In this document: positions 42,938 to 62,349 of the stretch, one piece after another | How the letters are laid out: every line of letters begins with the position of its first letter | Position numbering within the stretch: the stretch's first letter is position 1 | Source of the DNA: Aquabacterium sp. OR-4 | GTDB taxonomy: Bacteria > Pseudomonadota > Gammaproteobacteria > Burkholderiales > Burkholderiaceae_C | NCBI RefSeq assembly: GCF_025290835.2 | Contig: NZ_JAOCQD020000001.1 | Span: 682,001 to 746,000, forward strand | Reading direction: 5' to 3' | Length of the DNA stretch: 64,000 bases | Notes under the pieces: model-generated | Told to the model about the DNA's origin: nothing | Databases searched by the model: none | The model's input: only the letters and a program-made list of their open reading frames with translations | Translations under genes and position numbers: made by a program

Positions 42938-44001
42938 TGAGCGGCGTGGCCTACGGATCCGGTATCGGCACCCGTGCCGCCGGCCCGGTGGTTGATCTGC
43001 GCAGCGACACGGTGACGCGGCCCACCGCGGCGATGCGTGCGGCCATGGCCGCCGCCGAGGTGGGCGACGACGTGTTCGACGACGACCCCACGGTGCATGC
43101 GCTGCAGGCCCGCATCGCCGCGCTGCTGGGCAAGGAGGCCGCGCTGTTCATGCCCAGCGGCACGGCCAGCAACCTGTGCGCGCTGCTCACCCATGGCACG
43201 CGCGGCGACGAGTACATCGTCGGCCAGCTGGCGCATTGCTACCGCTACGAGGGCGGCGGCGGCGCAGTGCTGGGCGGGCTGCAGCCGCAGCCGCTGGCGA
43301 TGCGCCCCGACGGCACGATGGACCTGGCCGACATCGCCGCGGCCATCAAGCCCGACGACCTGCACTTCGCCCGCAGTCGCCTGCTGTGCCTGGAGAACAC
43401 CTGGAACGGCAACGTGCTGCCCGCCACCTATGTGGCCGAGGCCACCGCGCTGGCCCATGGCCGCGGCCTGGCCACGCACCTGGACGGCGCGCGCCTGTTC
43501 AACGCCGCCGTGGCCTCGGGCGCAGTGCCGGCCGCACTGGCGCACGGCTTCGACACGGTCAGCGTGTGCTTCAGCAAGGGCCTGGGCGCGCCGGTGGGTT
43601 CGGCCCTGGTCGGCCCGGCGGAGTTCATCACCCGTGCGCGGCGCTGGCGCAAGGTCACCGGCGGCGGCCTGCGCCAGGTGGGCCTGCTGGCCGCCGCGGC
43701 GCTGCATGCGCTGGACCACCATGTGGCGCGTCTGGCCGACGACCATGCCCGGGCCCGTCGCCTGGCAGACGGCCTGAGCGGCCTGCCGGGCCTGAGCGTG
43801 ACGCCGCCGCAGACCAACATCGTCTTCGCCAGCCTGCACGGCGTGGCCGAGGGCCGCGGTGCGGCGCTGCTGGCCCACCTGGCCACGCGCGGCGTGCTGG
43901 CCACCGGCCTGATCGGCCTGCGCTTCGTCACCCACCTCGATGTCGACGATGCCGGCATCGACCGCGCCGTTGCCGCGGTGCGCGAATTTCTGCTGTCCTG
44001 A
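42937..44001 (+). CDS. ltaE: low-specificity L-threonine aldolase
   Basis: A PLP enzyme of fold type I that splits threonine or allo-threonine to glycine and acetaldehyde, 354 residues. The family opening VDLRSDTVTRPTAAMR is followed by MPSGTASNLCALL, THLDGARLFNA and CFSKGLGAPVGSAL with the PLP Lys214. A Gly-rich segment (EGGGGAVLGG) fits substrate binding. It is inserted between trpG and trpD and coupled to trpG by TGATG. Why it rides in the trp operon is unclear; glycine supply is one guess. Confidence 0.93.
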   Translation: MSGVAYGSGIGTRAAGPVVDLRSDTVTRPTAAMRAAMAAAEVGDDVFDDDPTVHALQARIAALLGKEAALFMPSGTASNLCALLTHGTRGDEYIVGQLAHCYRYEGGGGAVLGGLQPQPLAMRPDGTMDLADIAAAIKPDDLHFARSRLLCLENTWNGNVLPATYVAEATALAHGRGLATHLDGARLFNAAVASGAVPAALAHGFDTVSVCFSKGLGAPVGSALVGPAEFITRARRWRKVTGGGLRQVGLLAAAALHALDHHVARLADDHARARRLADGLSGLPGLSVTPPQTNIVFASLHGVAEGRGAALLAHLATRGVLATGLIGLRFVTHLDVDDAGIDRAVAAVREFLLS

Positions 44002-44030
44002 CCCCCTGAACCGCTGCCAGGAGATCCGCC

Positions 44031-45065
44031 ATGCCGATCACCAACACCGAAGCCCTGACCCGCGTCATCGAGCACCGCGAGATCTTCCACGACGAGATGC
44101 TGGCGCTGATGCGCCGCATCATGCAGGGCGAGATGTCGCCGGTGATGATCGCGGCCTTTGCCATCGGTCTGCGCGTCAAGAAGGAAACGGTGGGCGAGAT
44201 CGCCGCCGCCGCCCAGGTGATGCGCGAGTTCGCCACGCCGGTGGCGGTGGCCGACCGCACGCACCTGGTCGACATCGTCGGCACCGGCGGCGACGGCTCG
44301 CACACCTTCAACATCTCCACCGCGTCCACCTTCGTGGCGGCCGCGGCCGGCGCGCGCGTGGCCAAGCACGGCGGGCGCAGCGTGTCGTCCACCTCGGGCT
44401 CGGCCGACGTGATCGAGGCCCTGGGCGCACGCATCGACCTGAAGCCCGAGCAGGTGGCCGCGTGCATCGCCGAGACCGGCATCGGCTTCATGTTCGCGCC
44501 CAACCACCATGCGTCGATGAAGCATGCCGCGCCGGTGCGCAAGGAGCTGGGCGTGCGCACCCTGTTCAACATCCTGGGCCCGCTGACCAACCCGGCCGGC
44601 GCGCCCAACACGCTGCTGGGCGTGTTCCACCCCGATCTGGTGGGCATCCTGGTGCGCGTGCTGCAGCGCCTGGGCGCCGAGCATGCGCTGGTGGTCTACG
44701 GCATGAACGGCATGGACGAGGTCTCGCTGTCGGGCGAGACCCTGGTGGGCGAGCTCAAGAACGGCGAGGTGCGCGAGTACGTCGTGCACCCCAGCGACTT
44801 CGGCCTGCCGGTCTACGACAGCCGTGTGCTGCGCGTGGCCAACCGCGACGAATCGGTGCAGTGCATCCAGCGCGCGCTGGCCAACGAGGACGGCCCGGTG
44901 CGCGACATCGTGCTGCTCAACGCCGGTGCGGCGCTGTATGCGGCCGGCGTGGCCGCCAGCGTGGCCGAAGGCGTCAAGCGTGCCCGCGAGGCCGTGGCCT
45001 CGGGCGCGGCAGTGGCCCGGCTGAACCAGTTTGTCGCCGCCACGCAGCGCCTGGGCGCTGCCTGA
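44031..45065 (+). CDS. trpD: anthranilate phosphoribosyltransferase
   Basis: Transfers phosphoribose from PRPP to anthranilate, the second step of the Trp branch. It has 344 residues. The PRPP loop [15 protein letters not shown], the anthranilate-site [17 protein letters not shown] and [10 protein letters not shown] are all present. AGGAG precedes the ATG. It lies 29 bp after the aldolase gene and 19 bp before trpC. Confidence 0.96.
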   Translation: MPITNTEALTRVIEHREIFHDEMLALMRRIMQGEMSPVMIAAFAIGLRVKKETVGEIAAAAQVMREFATPVAVADRTHLVDIVGTGGDGSHTFNISTASTFVAAAAGARVAKHGGRSVSSTSGSADVIEALGARIDLKPEQVAACIAETGIGFMFAPNHHASMKHAAPVRKELGVRTLFNILGPLTNPAGAPNTLLGVFHPDLVGILVRVLQRLGAEHALVVYGMNGMDEVSLSGETLVGELKNGEVREYVVHPSDFGLPVYDSRVLRVANRDESVQCIQRALANEDGPVRDIVLLNAGAALYAAGVAASVAEGVKRAREAVASGAAVARLNQFVAATQRLGAA

Positions 45066-45084
45066 CCGTCCAGAGGAACTCGCC

Positions 45085-45882
45085 ATGTCCGACATCCTGA
45101 ACAAGATCGTCGAGGTCAAGTGGACCGAGGTGGCCGCTGCGCGCGCCGCCGAATCCGAGGCCGCGCTGCGCATCCGCGCCGACGAGGTCAACCGACTCAA
45201 CCCGCCACGCGGTTTTGCCGCGGCGCTGCAGGCCAAGGTGGCCGCCGGCCTGCCGGCCGTGATTGCCGAGGCCAAGAAGGCCAGCCCCAGCAAGGGCGTG
45301 ATCCGCGCCGATTTCCGCCCCGCCGACATCGCCGCCAGCTACCAGCGCGGCGGCGCGGCCTGCCTCAGCGTGCTGACCGACCGGCCGTTCTTCCAGGGCT
45401 GCACCGAATACCTGCAGCAGGCGCGCGCCGCCTGCACGCTGCCGGTGATCCGCAAGGACTTCCTCGTCGACCCCTACCAGGTGCTGGAAGCGCGGGCAAT
45501 GGGTGCCGACGCCATCCTGCTGATCGCCGCATGCCTGGCCGATGCGCAGATGGCCGAGCTGGAAGCTTGCGCTGTCGAGCTGGGCCTGGATGTGCTGGTG
45601 GAGGTGCACGACAGCGACGAGCTCGAGCGCGCGCTGCGCCTGAAGACGCCGCTGGTCGGCATCAACAACCGCAATCTGCGCACCTTTGACGTGTCGCTCG
45701 ACACCACGCTGGGCCTGCTGCCGCGCGTGCCTGCCGACCGCCTGCTGGTCACCGAATCGGGCATCGTGGGCCCGGCCGATGTGCGCCGCATGCGCGAGGC
45801 CAACGTGCACGCCTTTCTGGTGGGCGAGGCCTTCATGCGCGCCGACGACCCGGGTGCCGAGCTGGCCCGGCTGTTCGCGTGA
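45085..45882 (+). CDS. trpC: indole-3-glycerol-phosphate synthase
   Basis: A TIM-barrel enzyme of 265 residues that closes the indole ring. Seen motifs are [14 protein letters not shown] (phosphate/Lys), [45 protein letters not shown] and [11 protein letters not shown]. It is monofunctional; the trpF isomerase is not fused and not in the window. AGAGGAAC precedes the ATG at 45085. Its stop overlaps the ung start by GTGA. Confidence 0.96.
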   Translation: MSDILNKIVEVKWTEVAAARAAESEAALRIRADEVNRLNPPRGFAAALQAKVAAGLPAVIAEAKKASPSKGVIRADFRPADIAASYQRGGAACLSVLTDRPFFQGCTEYLQQARAACTLPVIRKDFLVDPYQVLEARAMGADAILLIAACLADAQMAELEACAVELGLDVLVEVHDSDELERALRLKTPLVGINNRNLRTFDVSLDTTLGLLPRVPADRLLVTESGIVGPADVRRMREANVHAFLVGEAFMRADDPGAELARLFA

Positions 45883-46736
45883 GGCGCGGCTCGGCAGCGC
45901 CGGTCGACATGGCCGCGCCAGCGGCAACCCGCGCAGTGGCCGGATCGGCGCAGGCCAGCCTGTTTGACGCGCCGGCCGGCGCCGCCCCGGCGCCTCCGCC
46001 AGCCGCCAGCAACCGCCTGGCCGAGCCGATCGATGCCGTGCTGGCGCATGCCGCCACCAGGCTGGGCGACTGGGCGCCCTTGATCGCGGCCTGGGCGGCA
46101 TCGGCCGAAGGCCAGGCGCTGCGCCGCTTCATTGCCGGCCGCCAGGCCGCCGGAGCCACGATCTACCCGGCCGACGTGTTCCACGCCCTGCGCCTGACCC
46201 CCCGCGCCGCGGTGCGTGTGGTGATCCTGGGTCAGGACCCTTACCACGGCCCCGGGCAGGCCGAGGGCCTGGCCTTTTCGGTGCCCGCCGGCCAGCGCAT
46301 CCCGCCCAGCCTGCGCAACATCGATGTCGAGCTGCAGCGCGATCTGGGCCTGCTGCCGCCGGCGCACGGCCAGCTGTCCTGCTGGGCGCGCCAGGGCGTG
46401 CTGCTGCTCAACACCACCCTCACCGTCGAGGACGGCCAGCCGGCCAGCCACGCCCGGCAGGGCTGGGAGGCGCTGACCGACGCGCTGATCCGCGCCACCG
46501 CCGCCGACGCGGGCGACAAGGCCTACCTGTTGTGGGGCGCACATGCGCAGGCCAAGCGGGCCTTGATCGACGCGGCCGGTGCCGGCCGGCACCGCGTGCT
46601 GTGCGCCAACCACCCCTCGCCCTTGTCGGCGCGCCGCCCGCCCGTGCCCTTCATCGGCTGCGGGCATTTCGCGGCGGCCCAGGCCTTCGCGGCTGAGCGC
46701 CATGCCGACCTGCCGCGGCTGGACTGGCGGCGCTGA
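45879..46736 (+). CDS. ung: uracil-DNA glycosylase
   Basis: Removes uracil from DNA to start base-excision repair. It has 285 residues with the family 1 water-activating loop [13 protein letters not shown] (Asp120) and the minor-groove loop HPSPLSA. An N-terminal Ala/Pro-rich extension of about 45 residues is longer than in E. coli Ung and contains QASLFDA, which resembles a clamp-binding motif. The GTG start overlaps the trpC stop; an ATG at 45909 would remove only ten residues. It is probably translated from the trp message. Confidence 0.93.
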   Translation: MRRGSAAPVDMAAPAATRAVAGSAQASLFDAPAGAAPAPPPAASNRLAEPIDAVLAHAATRLGDWAPLIAAWAASAEGQALRRFIAGRQAAGATIYPADVFHALRLTPRAAVRVVILGQDPYHGPGQAEGLAFSVPAGQRIPPSLRNIDVELQRDLGLLPPAHGQLSCWARQGVLLLNTTLTVEDGQPASHARQGWEALTDALIRATAADAGDKAYLLWGAHAQAKRALIDAAGAGRHRVLCANHPSPLSARRPPVPFIGCGHFAAAQAFAAERHADLPRLDWRR

Positions 46737-46777
46737 ACGGCCGCGGGGCTTCAGAACGCCAGCCCAGCCGGCAGTCA

Positions 46778-46806
46778 TTGTTGTGTCATGGAAACTCTGC
46801 TATAGT
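46778..46806 (+). promoter_or_regulatory. promoter of the tRNA-tuf-secE operon
   Basis: TTGTTG (46778-46783), a 17-bp spacer and TATAGT (46801-46806) place a start about 10 bp before tRNA-Tyr. This should drive tRNA-Tyr, tRNA-Gly, tRNA-Thr and tuf together. Confidence 0.75.
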
Positions 46807-46823
46807 CCTCAGTTCTTCGCCGC

Positions 46824-46909
46824 GGAGGGGTGCCCGAGTGGCTAAAGGGGGCAGACTGTAAATCTGTTGGCTTACGCCTACGCTGGTTCGAATCCAGCCT
46901 CCTCCACCA
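46824..46909 (+). tRNA. tRNA-Tyr (anticodon GTA)
   Basis: An 86-base class II tRNA. The acceptor GGAGGGG pairs with CCTCCTCC-type bases, the anticodon loop is CTGTAAATC, a long variable arm follows, the T-loop is TTCGAAT, and CCA is encoded. It is first of three tRNAs ahead of tuf. Confidence 0.95.
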
Positions 46910-46970
46910 AGCGAAGAAAAAATTGTTGGGCCTTGATGCGCGGCACGCGAGTGCATCGGGGTATGGCAAG

Positions 46971-47044
46971 GCGGGAGTAGTTCAATGGTAGAACCTTGGC
47001 CTTCCAAGCTAATGACACGGGTTCGATTCCCGTTTCCCGCTCCA
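46971..47044 (+). tRNA. tRNA-Gly (anticodon TCC)
   Basis: A 74-base cloverleaf. GCGGGAG pairs with TTCCCGC, the anticodon loop is CTTCCAA, the T-loop TTCGATT, and CCA is encoded. It is second in the tyr-gly-thr-tuf series. Confidence 0.95.
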
Positions 47045-47110
47045 GCGTGCGGATGGTTCTTTGAAGTCGGTACCGGATTGCGCCTTGTCGGGTTCAATCC
47101 TGTGTCGACT

Positions 47111-47185
<75 letters not shown>

Positions 47186-47232
47186 CCTATCATTCTCTTC
47201 ATTTACCTGTTTGATCGCGAGGAGCGCGCAAC

Positions 47233-48423
<1,191 letters not shown>

Positions 48424-48436
48424 GAGGTTCGTCCGC

Positions 48437-48512
48437 AGGGGTGTAGCTCAATTGGTAGAGCGCCGGTTTCCAAAACCGAAGGTCGGGGGTTCGATTCCCT
48501 CCGCCCCTGCCA
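48437..48512 (+). tRNA. tRNA-Trp (anticodon CCA)
   Basis: A 76-base cloverleaf. AGGGGTG pairs with CGCCCCT (one G-T), the discriminator is G, the anticodon loop is TTCCAAA, and CCA is encoded. It stands 13 bp after tuf and before secE, the usual place in betaproteobacteria. Confidence 0.95.
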
Positions 48513-48689
48513 CCCGCCTGAAGACCTGATCGTCGCCAAAGGCACGCTGCACCAGCGGCACCCTTTCGATACCGCCCTGAACGGCGCAGCCCGCAGGCCC
48601 AAACAGGCCGGCGGGCTTTGCTGCTGATGGATACGTCGCACTGCCGCGCTGCCCGCTGGGCCGATGCAGGTGCTGCGAGCAAGAAGCAC

Positions 48690-49076
48690 ATGGCCACCAA
48701 CACTCCGATCGAAACTGTTTCCACCGGCGCCGACAAGGCCAAGCTGGCCGCCGCGGGTGTGCTGGTTGTGGCGGCTGTGGTGGCCTACTACCTGCTGGGC
48801 AAGCAGGATCTGTGGCTGCGCGTGCTGGCGCTGCTGGTGCTGCTGGCTGGCGCCGTGGCCACCTTCTTCGCGGCCGAGACCGGCAAGCAGCTGATCGCCT
48901 TCGGTCGCGATTCGGTCAAGGAGACCAAGAAGGTCGTCTGGCCAGCGCGCAAGGAGGCCATGCAGATGACGGGTTACGTGTTTGCGTTCGTGTTTGCGAT
49001 GGCGATCTTCCTGTTCGCCACCGACAAGACGATCGAGTGGGTGCTGTACGACCTGATCCTGGGCTGGAAGCGCTGA
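48690..49076 (+). CDS. secE: protein translocase subunit SecE
   Basis: Part of the SecYEG channel. This 128-residue form has three membrane helices (AGVLVVAAVVAYYLLG, VLALLVLLAGAVATFFAA, MTGYVFAFVFAMAIFLF), as in E. coli SecE. The conserved cytoplasmic hinge ETKKVVWPARKEAMQMT is intact. The ATG at 48690 was preferred over an upstream ATG because it gives the family length. It is followed by nusG after 15 bp. Confidence 0.95.
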   Translation: MATNTPIETVSTGADKAKLAAAGVLVVAAVVAYYLLGKQDLWLRVLALLVLLAGAVATFFAAETGKQLIAFGRDSVKETKKVVWPARKEAMQMTGYVFAFVFAMAIFLFATDKTIEWVLYDLILGWKR

Positions 49077-49091
49077 AGAGGTTGCCGAGCA

Positions 49092-49679
49092 ATGAGTGAA
49101 CTGACGCCCCAGGCCGAATCGGCCGAGACCCCCGCTGCCCCGGTCAACCCGATGCGCTGGTATGTGGTGCATGCCTACTCGGGCATGGAGAAGGCCGTCG
49201 AGCGCAACATCCGCGAGCGCATCGAGCGCGCGGGCATGCACGACAAGTTCGGTCGCATCCTGGTTCCCACTGAAGAAGTGGTTGAGCTGAAGAACGGCAA
49301 GAAGTCGGTCACCGAGCGGCGCTTCTTCCCCGGTTACGTGCTGGTCGAGATGCTGATGGACGACGAGTCCTGGCACCTGGTCAAACACACCAGCAAGGTC
49401 ACCGGCTTCGTGGGCGGTGCCAAGAACAAGCCGGCACCGATCTCGGAATCCGAGGTCATGAAGATCGTCAACCAGATGCAGGAAGGTCTGGAGAAGCCGC
49501 GGCCCAAGGTCGAGTGGCAGGTCGGCGAGCTGGTGCGGGTCAAGGAAGGCCCGTTCACCGACTTCAATGGCGCGGTCGAAGAAGTCAACTACGAGAAGTC
49601 CAAGGTGCGGGTGTCGGTCACGATCTTCGGTCGTGCCACGCCGGTCGAACTCGACTTCGCGCAGGTCGAGAAGGTCTGA
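49092..49679 (+). CDS. nusG: transcription termination/antitermination protein NusG
   Basis: Binds RNA polymerase and couples it to Rho or to the ribosome. It has 195 residues: an NGN domain opening with [24 protein letters not shown], then a KOW domain ([22 protein letters not shown]). A short acidic N-terminal lead of about 15 residues is present. The usual position after secE supports the call. Confidence 0.97.
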   Translation: MSELTPQAESAETPAAPVNPMRWYVVHAYSGMEKAVERNIRERIERAGMHDKFGRILVPTEEVVELKNGKKSVTERRFFPGYVLVEMLMDDESWHLVKHTSKVTGFVGGAKNKPAPISESEVMKIVNQMQEGLEKPRPKVEWQVGELVRVKEGPFTDFNGAVEEVNYEKSKVRVSVTIFGRATPVELDFAQVEKV

Positions 49680-49798
49680 TTCTCACGGGGCTGATGGCGT
49701 GGCGCGACCCGGCGCCGCCAGCCCGGCAAAGCAACAGGGTCGCATCGACGAGGAGCCGGGCCCGCGTGTCCGGCGTTTGAACTCGATAGGAGCCATTC

Positions 49799-50230
49799 AT
49801 GGCAAAAAAGATCGTCGGCTTCATCAAGCTGCAAGTGCCGGCGGGCAAGGCCAATCCTTCGCCCCCGATCGGTCCCGCGCTGGGTCAGCGTGGTCTGAAC
49901 ATCATGGAGTTCTGCAAGGCGTTCAACGCCCAGACCCAGGGCGTTGAGCCGGGTCTGAAGCTGCCCGTGGTGATCACTGCCTACGCGGACAAGTCCTTCA
50001 CCTTCGTGCTGAAGTCGCCCCCGGCGACCGTGCTGCTGAAGAAGGCCGCCAAGATCGAGAAGGGTTCCGGTCGCGCGCACCTGGACAAGGTGGGCAAGAT
50101 CAACCGCGCCCAGCTCGAGGAAATCGCCAAGGTGAAGGTCAAGGACTTGACCGCCGCCGACATGGATGCCGCCGTGCGCACGATCGCCGGCTCGGCCCGC
50201 TCGATGGGCCTGATCGTGGAAGGGGTCTGA
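49799..50230 (+). CDS. rplK: 50S ribosomal protein L11
   Basis: A 143-residue component of the GTPase-associated centre that binds 23S rRNA. The sequence opens [20 protein letters not shown] and carries [20 protein letters not shown]. It is full length. It begins 119 bp after nusG with AGGAG upstream and is one base short of overlapping rplA. Confidence 0.98.
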   Translation: MAKKIVGFIKLQVPAGKANPSPPIGPALGQRGLNIMEFCKAFNAQTQGVEPGLKLPVVITAYADKSFTFVLKSPPATVLLKKAAKIEKGSGRAHLDKVGKINRAQLEEIAKVKVKDLTAADMDAAVRTIAGSARSMGLIVEGV

Positions 50231-50231
50231 C

Positions 50232-50930
50232 ATGGCCAAGCTCACCAAGCGTCAAAAGACGACGGCCGGCAAGGTCGACAGCCTCAAGCTCTACACCTTC
50301 GATGACGCCATGGCGCTCATCCGCGAATGTGCCGTCGCCAAGTTCGACGAGTCCATCGACGTCGCCGTCCAGCTGGGCGTGGACGCCAAGAAGTCGGACC
50401 AGGTGGTGCGTGGCGCCGTCGTGATGCCCAACGGCACCGGCAAGACCAAGCGCGTGGCCGTGTTCGCCCAAGGTGCCAAGGCTGAAGAAGCCAAGGCCGC
50501 TGGCGCCGACATCGTCGGCATGGACGACCTGGCTGCCGACATCAAGGCCGGCAACATGAACTTCGACATCGTGATCGCCTCGCCGGACACGATGCGCATC
50601 GTCGGTACCCTGGGCCAGATCCTGGGTCCGCGCGGCCTGATGCCGAACCCCAAGGTCGGCACCGTGACGCCCGATGTGGCCACCGCGGTGAAGAACGCCA
50701 AGGCCGGCCAGGTGCAGTACCGCGTCGACAAGGCCGGCATCATCCACGGCACGATCGGTCGCCGCTCGTTCGACAACGACAAGCTCAAGGGCAACCTGGC
50801 TGCGCTGCTGGACGCACTGACCAAGTCGAAGCCGGCCACCAGCAAGGGCGTGTACCTGCGCAAGCTGGCCGTGTCGTCGACCATGGGCGTCGGCGTGCGC
50901 GTCGACCTGCAGACGGTCGCCGCCAGCTAA
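50232..50930 (+). CDS. rplA: 50S ribosomal protein L1
   Basis: A 232-residue protein of the L1 stalk. [17 protein letters not shown], the rRNA-binding loop, is present, as is the closing [12 protein letters not shown]. It lies one base after rplK. In E. coli L1 represses this operon by binding its own leader; the same is likely here. Confidence 0.98.
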   Translation: MAKLTKRQKTTAGKVDSLKLYTFDDAMALIRECAVAKFDESIDVAVQLGVDAKKSDQVVRGAVVMPNGTGKTKRVAVFAQGAKAEEAKAAGADIVGMDDLAADIKAGNMNFDIVIASPDTMRIVGTLGQILGPRGLMPNPKVGTVTPDVATAVKNAKAGQVQYRVDKAGIIHGTIGRRSFDNDKLKGNLAALLDALTKSKPATSKGVYLRKLAVSSTMGVGVRVDLQTVAAS

Positions 50931-51244
50931 GGCGAGCTGAATCTGGCCGGCGCGAAGGTCTTGCGCGCCGGCTGAACAAGATTGGTGGGCCGCCCGGGGC
51001 AGCAATGCCGTGGGCGGGCCATCCAAGACCGCTGGTGCAGCCGACTGCGGCTGCCTAATCGCCGGGCACATGTCCCGCGCGGCCAGCGCAGATGGCGGTC
51101 CCGCCTGAAGGAATTGGGTCTTGGCCATGCCCCCGGGCAAGGTGAAGGTCGGATGCCGGAAGGTTTGGTCGCTGCAACCCGGGTGCGCCGGGGGTGGGTC
51201 GAATCAAGCCCTGCCACCGGTGCGTTTTAGTGAGGAGCAGACCT
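50931..51244 (+). promoter_or_regulatory. rplJL leader region
   Basis: A 314-bp gap without a gene. A perfect 9-bp hairpin follows rplA (GCCGGCGCG 50946-50954 with CGCGCCGGC 50964-50972), then a second near-perfect stem (about 50983-51022, GGGCCGCCC type). The rest is GC-rich. In other bacteria this stretch carries the rplJ promoter and the L10(L12)4 binding site that controls L10/L12 synthesis; I cannot mark that site exactly. Confidence 0.5.
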
Positions 51245-51769
51245 TTGAGTCTCAATCGCAACGAGAAAGCGGCCGTGGTCGCGGACGTGTCGGCCCAGGC
51301 CGCCAAGTCCCAGACGCTCGCGCTGGCCGAGTACCGTGGCCTCACCGTCGAACACCTGAACAAGCTGCGCGTCGAAGCGCGTGCCAAGGGTGTGTATCTT
51401 CACGTGCTGAAGAACACCCTGGCCCGTCGCGCCGTCGCCGGCACCCCGTTCGAGGTGGCCGCGGAGACCATGGCCGGTCCCCTGATCTACGGTTTTTCCG
51501 CTGATCCGGTGGCCGCGGCGAAAGTCATCGCCGACTTTGCCAAGGGCAACGACAAGCTGATCATCAAGGGCGGCGCGTACGCCGGCAAGGCACTGGACGT
51601 CAACGGGCTCAAGTCCCTGGCTTCCATCCCGAGCCGCGAAGTGCTGATCGCCCAGGTGGCCGGCCTGTTGAAGTCGCCGATTCAGCGCATGGCCGGCGTC
51701 ATCGCCGCTGTCGCCGAGCAGAAGGGTGGCGGCGCCGAAGCGCCGGCAGCCGAAGCTCCGGCCGCCTGA
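51245..51769 (+). CDS. rplJ: 50S ribosomal protein L10
   Basis: The base of the L7/L12 stalk, 174 residues. It begins with a TTG codon ([14 protein letters not shown] follows), placed eight bases after GAGGAG, and matches family starts; the frame is open upstream but unlike L10. [16 protein letters not shown] and the closing L12-binding helix with an Ala-rich tail are visible. Confidence 0.96.
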   Translation: MSLNRNEKAAVVADVSAQAAKSQTLALAEYRGLTVEHLNKLRVEARAKGVYLHVLKNTLARRAVAGTPFEVAAETMAGPLIYGFSADPVAAAKVIADFAKGNDKLIIKGGAYAGKALDVNGLKSLASIPSREVLIAQVAGLLKSPIQRMAGVIAAVAEQKGGGAEAPAAEAPAA

Positions 51770-51826
51770 ATCGCGCCACACCGCTACTGAACCTACCCAA
51801 TTTTTTCCGACTGAAGGAAGACCAAA

Positions 51827-52204
51827 ATGGCATTCGACAAAGACGCTTTCCTGGCCGCGATGGACAGCATGACCGTCATGGAACTCAATGACCTGGTGAA
51901 GGCCATTGAAGAGAAGTTCGGCGTGTCCGCCGCTGCGATGGCCGCCCCGGCCGCCGGCGGTGGCGGTGGCGCTGCTGCTGCCGTGGAAGAGAAGACCGAA
52001 TTCAACGTCGTGCTGCTCGAAGCCGGCGCCCAGAAGGTTTCGGTCATCAAGGCCGTGCGCGAACTGACGGGCCTGGGCCTGAAGGAAGCCAAGGACCTGG
52101 TGGACGGCGCTCCGAAGAACGTCAAGGAAGCCGTGCCGAAGGCCGACGCCGAAGCCGCTGTGAAGAAGCTGGTGGAAGCCGGCGCCAAGGCCGAAGTGAA
52201 GTAA
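51827..52204 (+). CDS. rplL: 50S ribosomal protein L7/L12
   Basis: A 125-residue multicopy stalk protein. It has the N-terminal dimerisation helix ([19 protein letters not shown]), an Ala/Gly hinge and the C-terminal factor-binding domain ([33 protein letters not shown]). It is followed by a partial terminator before rpoB. Confidence 0.98.
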   Translation: MAFDKDAFLAAMDSMTVMELNDLVKAIEEKFGVSAAAMAAPAAGGGGGAAAAVEEKTEFNVVLLEAGAQKVSVIKAVRELTGLGLKEAKDLVDGAPKNVKEAVPKADAEAAVKKLVEAGAKAEVK

Positions 52205-52224
52205 TCACGGCCCATCCGTCGACA

Positions 52225-52256
52225 GGCTGGCCCCGGGGCAACCCGGGCCGGCTTTT
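52225..52256 (+). terminator. attenuating terminator between rplL and rpoB
   Basis: GCTGGCCC (52226-52233) and GGGCCGGC (52245-52252) form an 8-bp stem with one G-T, followed by TTTT. It lies 22 bp after rplL. A partial terminator at this spot lowers rpoBC relative to rplJL in other bacteria. The rest of the 319-bp gap to rpoB shows no gene. Confidence 0.6.
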
Positions 52257-52523
52257 CGCGCTTTCCGGGTTTTCCCCGGAGAGCACCTGGAAACGCCGGG
52301 CAGGTTATCCTGCAAGGCTTTTCCAAGTGTTCTCTGATCCGACTGCAGAGAACCGGTTTGGTCGGGCTCCGGTGCAATGCCGGGGTTGTCCGCCAGCGGC
52401 TGGTAGTGGCCAGCCACCAAGCTTTCGGGCCGTCGCAATCGTCGCGACGCCACCCCGCGAGAGCCAGTCGCCGACGTGACGCACACCTTCGGCCCCGGTG
52501 TGCGTCGTCGACACGGAGTTTCC

Positions 52524-56645
<4,122 letters not shown>

Positions 56646-56676
56646 TCGGCCGACACAGGAACACAGGAGAAATCAC

Positions 56677-60912
<4,236 letters not shown>

Positions 60913-60970
60913 TCGTCCGCGGTGCGCGGCCGGCGACGGCTGGCCCGCACCGATGTCGACCACACCCCCC

Positions 60971-60997
60971 AAGGGGCGGCCGCGAGGTCGCCCCTTT
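60971..60997 (+). terminator. terminator of the rpoBC operon
   Basis: AAGGGGCG and CGCCCCTT form an 8-bp stem with a 10-base loop, followed by a short T-run. It lies 58 bp after rpoC. The stem would also serve the convergent PIN-domain gene. Confidence 0.7.
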
Positions 60998-61003
60998 GTC
61001 GTT

Positions 61004-61528
61004 TCAGGCCGCGGCCGAGGGTGTTGCGCCGCCGCTCGCCTGCCAGCGAGCGGGGGCCAGCACGGTCACGCCGCGCGGCAGCGCGCGCCGCGCCAGGTGC
61101 AGCAGCGCGCGGTCGCGGCTGAACAGCCAGCGGGCCGGCCAGGCCAGGGCCAGATCGATGAACTTCTGGTCGTCAGGGTCGCGGCAGATCAATGGCGGCC
61201 CGGGGACAGCGGCCGCGGGCACCAGGCTCACATGCTGGTGCACCGTGGCCAGGACGCGGTCAGGGTCAAGCGTCCAGCGCGCGTCAAACGGTCGGCCCAG
61301 CACGTGCGCCAGTTCGTCGACCATGGCCTGGGTGGCCACCCAGCGCAGCTGCCCGGCAGCCAGCGCGCGCACCAGCGGCTGCACGCCGACATCACCGAAC
61401 ACCAGCCAGTCCAGCACCACGTTGGTGTCGATCACGGCGCACTCTGCCGGCGCCGCCACGGCGTGGTCCGCGGTCGGCTGGGGGGCCCTGTGGGCCGGTG
61501 CATCCATGGCGTGGGTGGGCCGAGACAT
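61004..61528 (-). CDS. PIN-domain ribonuclease, putative toxin
   Basis: A 174-residue protein of the PIN family often listed as a putative toxin-antitoxin toxin. The acidic site residues are in CAVIDTNVVLDWLV (first Asp), VDELAHVLG (Glu) and RDPDDQKFIDLALAW (two Asp); LFSRDRALLHL gives the last. The nuclease therefore looks complete. It lies on the minus strand between rpoC and rpsL. No small antitoxin gene stands next to it. The start overlaps the zone of the rpsL promoter, 8 bp away. An in-frame ATG seven codons later is an alternative. Confidence 0.85.
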   Translation of the reverse strand: MSRPTHAMDAPAHRAPQPTADHAVAAPAECAVIDTNVVLDWLVFGDVGVQPLVRALAAGQLRWVATQAMVDELAHVLGRPFDARWTLDPDRVLATVHQHVSLVPAAAVPGPPLICRDPDDQKFIDLALAWPARWLFSRDRALLHLARRALPRGVTVLAPARWQASGGATPSAAA

Positions 61529-61536
61529 CAGTGACC

Positions 61537-61565
61537 TTGTGGAAAAACCAGGCGCTGAATATAAT
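61537..61565 (+). promoter_or_regulatory. promoter of the str operon
   Basis: TTGTGG (61537-61542), a 17-bp spacer and a consensus TATAAT (61560-61565) lie about 200 bp upstream of rpsL. Transcription should start near 61572. The remaining leader has no gene. Confidence 0.75.
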
Positions 61566-61774
61566 CGCGGGCTTTTCGGCAGTTACGTCATCCGCATCGA
61601 CGGGTGACTCCGGGCAGACGTCAAGACAGGCGTCGAACTCCGCAACCAGATGTCGGTCATTCGGCAGTCTGGCGGGGTTCGGCGCCGTTCGCGCTTTTCG
61701 CTCGGATTTTCGGAAGCCGCTGTGGCTTTCCGGTGGCCGAAATGTGCGTGACTTCAAACGGGAACAAGTTACCT

Positions 61775-62149
61775 ATGCCAACCATCAACCAGCTCGTGCG
61801 CCACGGCCGTGAGGTCGAGGTCACCAAGAGCAAGTCGCCTGCGATGCAGAACTGCCCGCAGCGCCGCGGCGTGTGCACCCGCGTGTACACCACCACCCCC
61901 AAGAAGCCGAACTCGGCGCTGCGGAAGGTCGCCAAGGTGCGTCTGACCAACGGCTTCGAGGTCATCAGCTACATCGGCGGTGAAGGCCACAACCTGCAAG
62001 AGCACAGTGTTGTGCTCGTGCGCGGCGGCCGTGTGAAGGACCTGCCGGGCGTGCGCTACCACATCGTGCGCGGCTCGCTCGACCTGCAGGGCGTCAAGGA
62101 TCGCAAGCAGTCGCGCTCGAAGTACGGCGCGAAGCGTCCGAAGAAGTAA
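61775..62149 (+). CDS. rpsL: 30S ribosomal protein S12
   Basis: A 124-residue protein of the decoding centre. It starts [16 protein letters not shown] with a GGGAAC ribosome site upstream; the frame is open earlier but not family-like. [16 protein letters not shown] contains the Lys of the streptomycin-sensitive form (PKKPNSA), and [13 protein letters not shown] is intact. Confidence 0.98.
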   Translation: MPTINQLVRHGREVEVTKSKSPAMQNCPQRRGVCTRVYTTTPKKPNSALRKVAKVRLTNGFEVISYIGGEGHNLQEHSVVLVRGGRVKDLPGVRYHIVRGSLDLQGVKDRKQSRSKYGAKRPKK

Positions 62150-62349
62150 ATGGCCGCTGCGGGCCCTGGCGCTGACGCCGGGTTCGTCAAGCGGTGGTCA
62201 TGACCGGCTGCCATGCTGCCGGCTCATGGTTTTTGCGGCGCATTCGCCAACGTGCGGATGGCCGAGTAAGCGAGGGGGTTCGTTGCGTGACCTCCCAGGC
62301 GGTGAGCCTTGATGGCCCTGCCAGCTGAAGCTGACAAAGGAAGAGTGAA

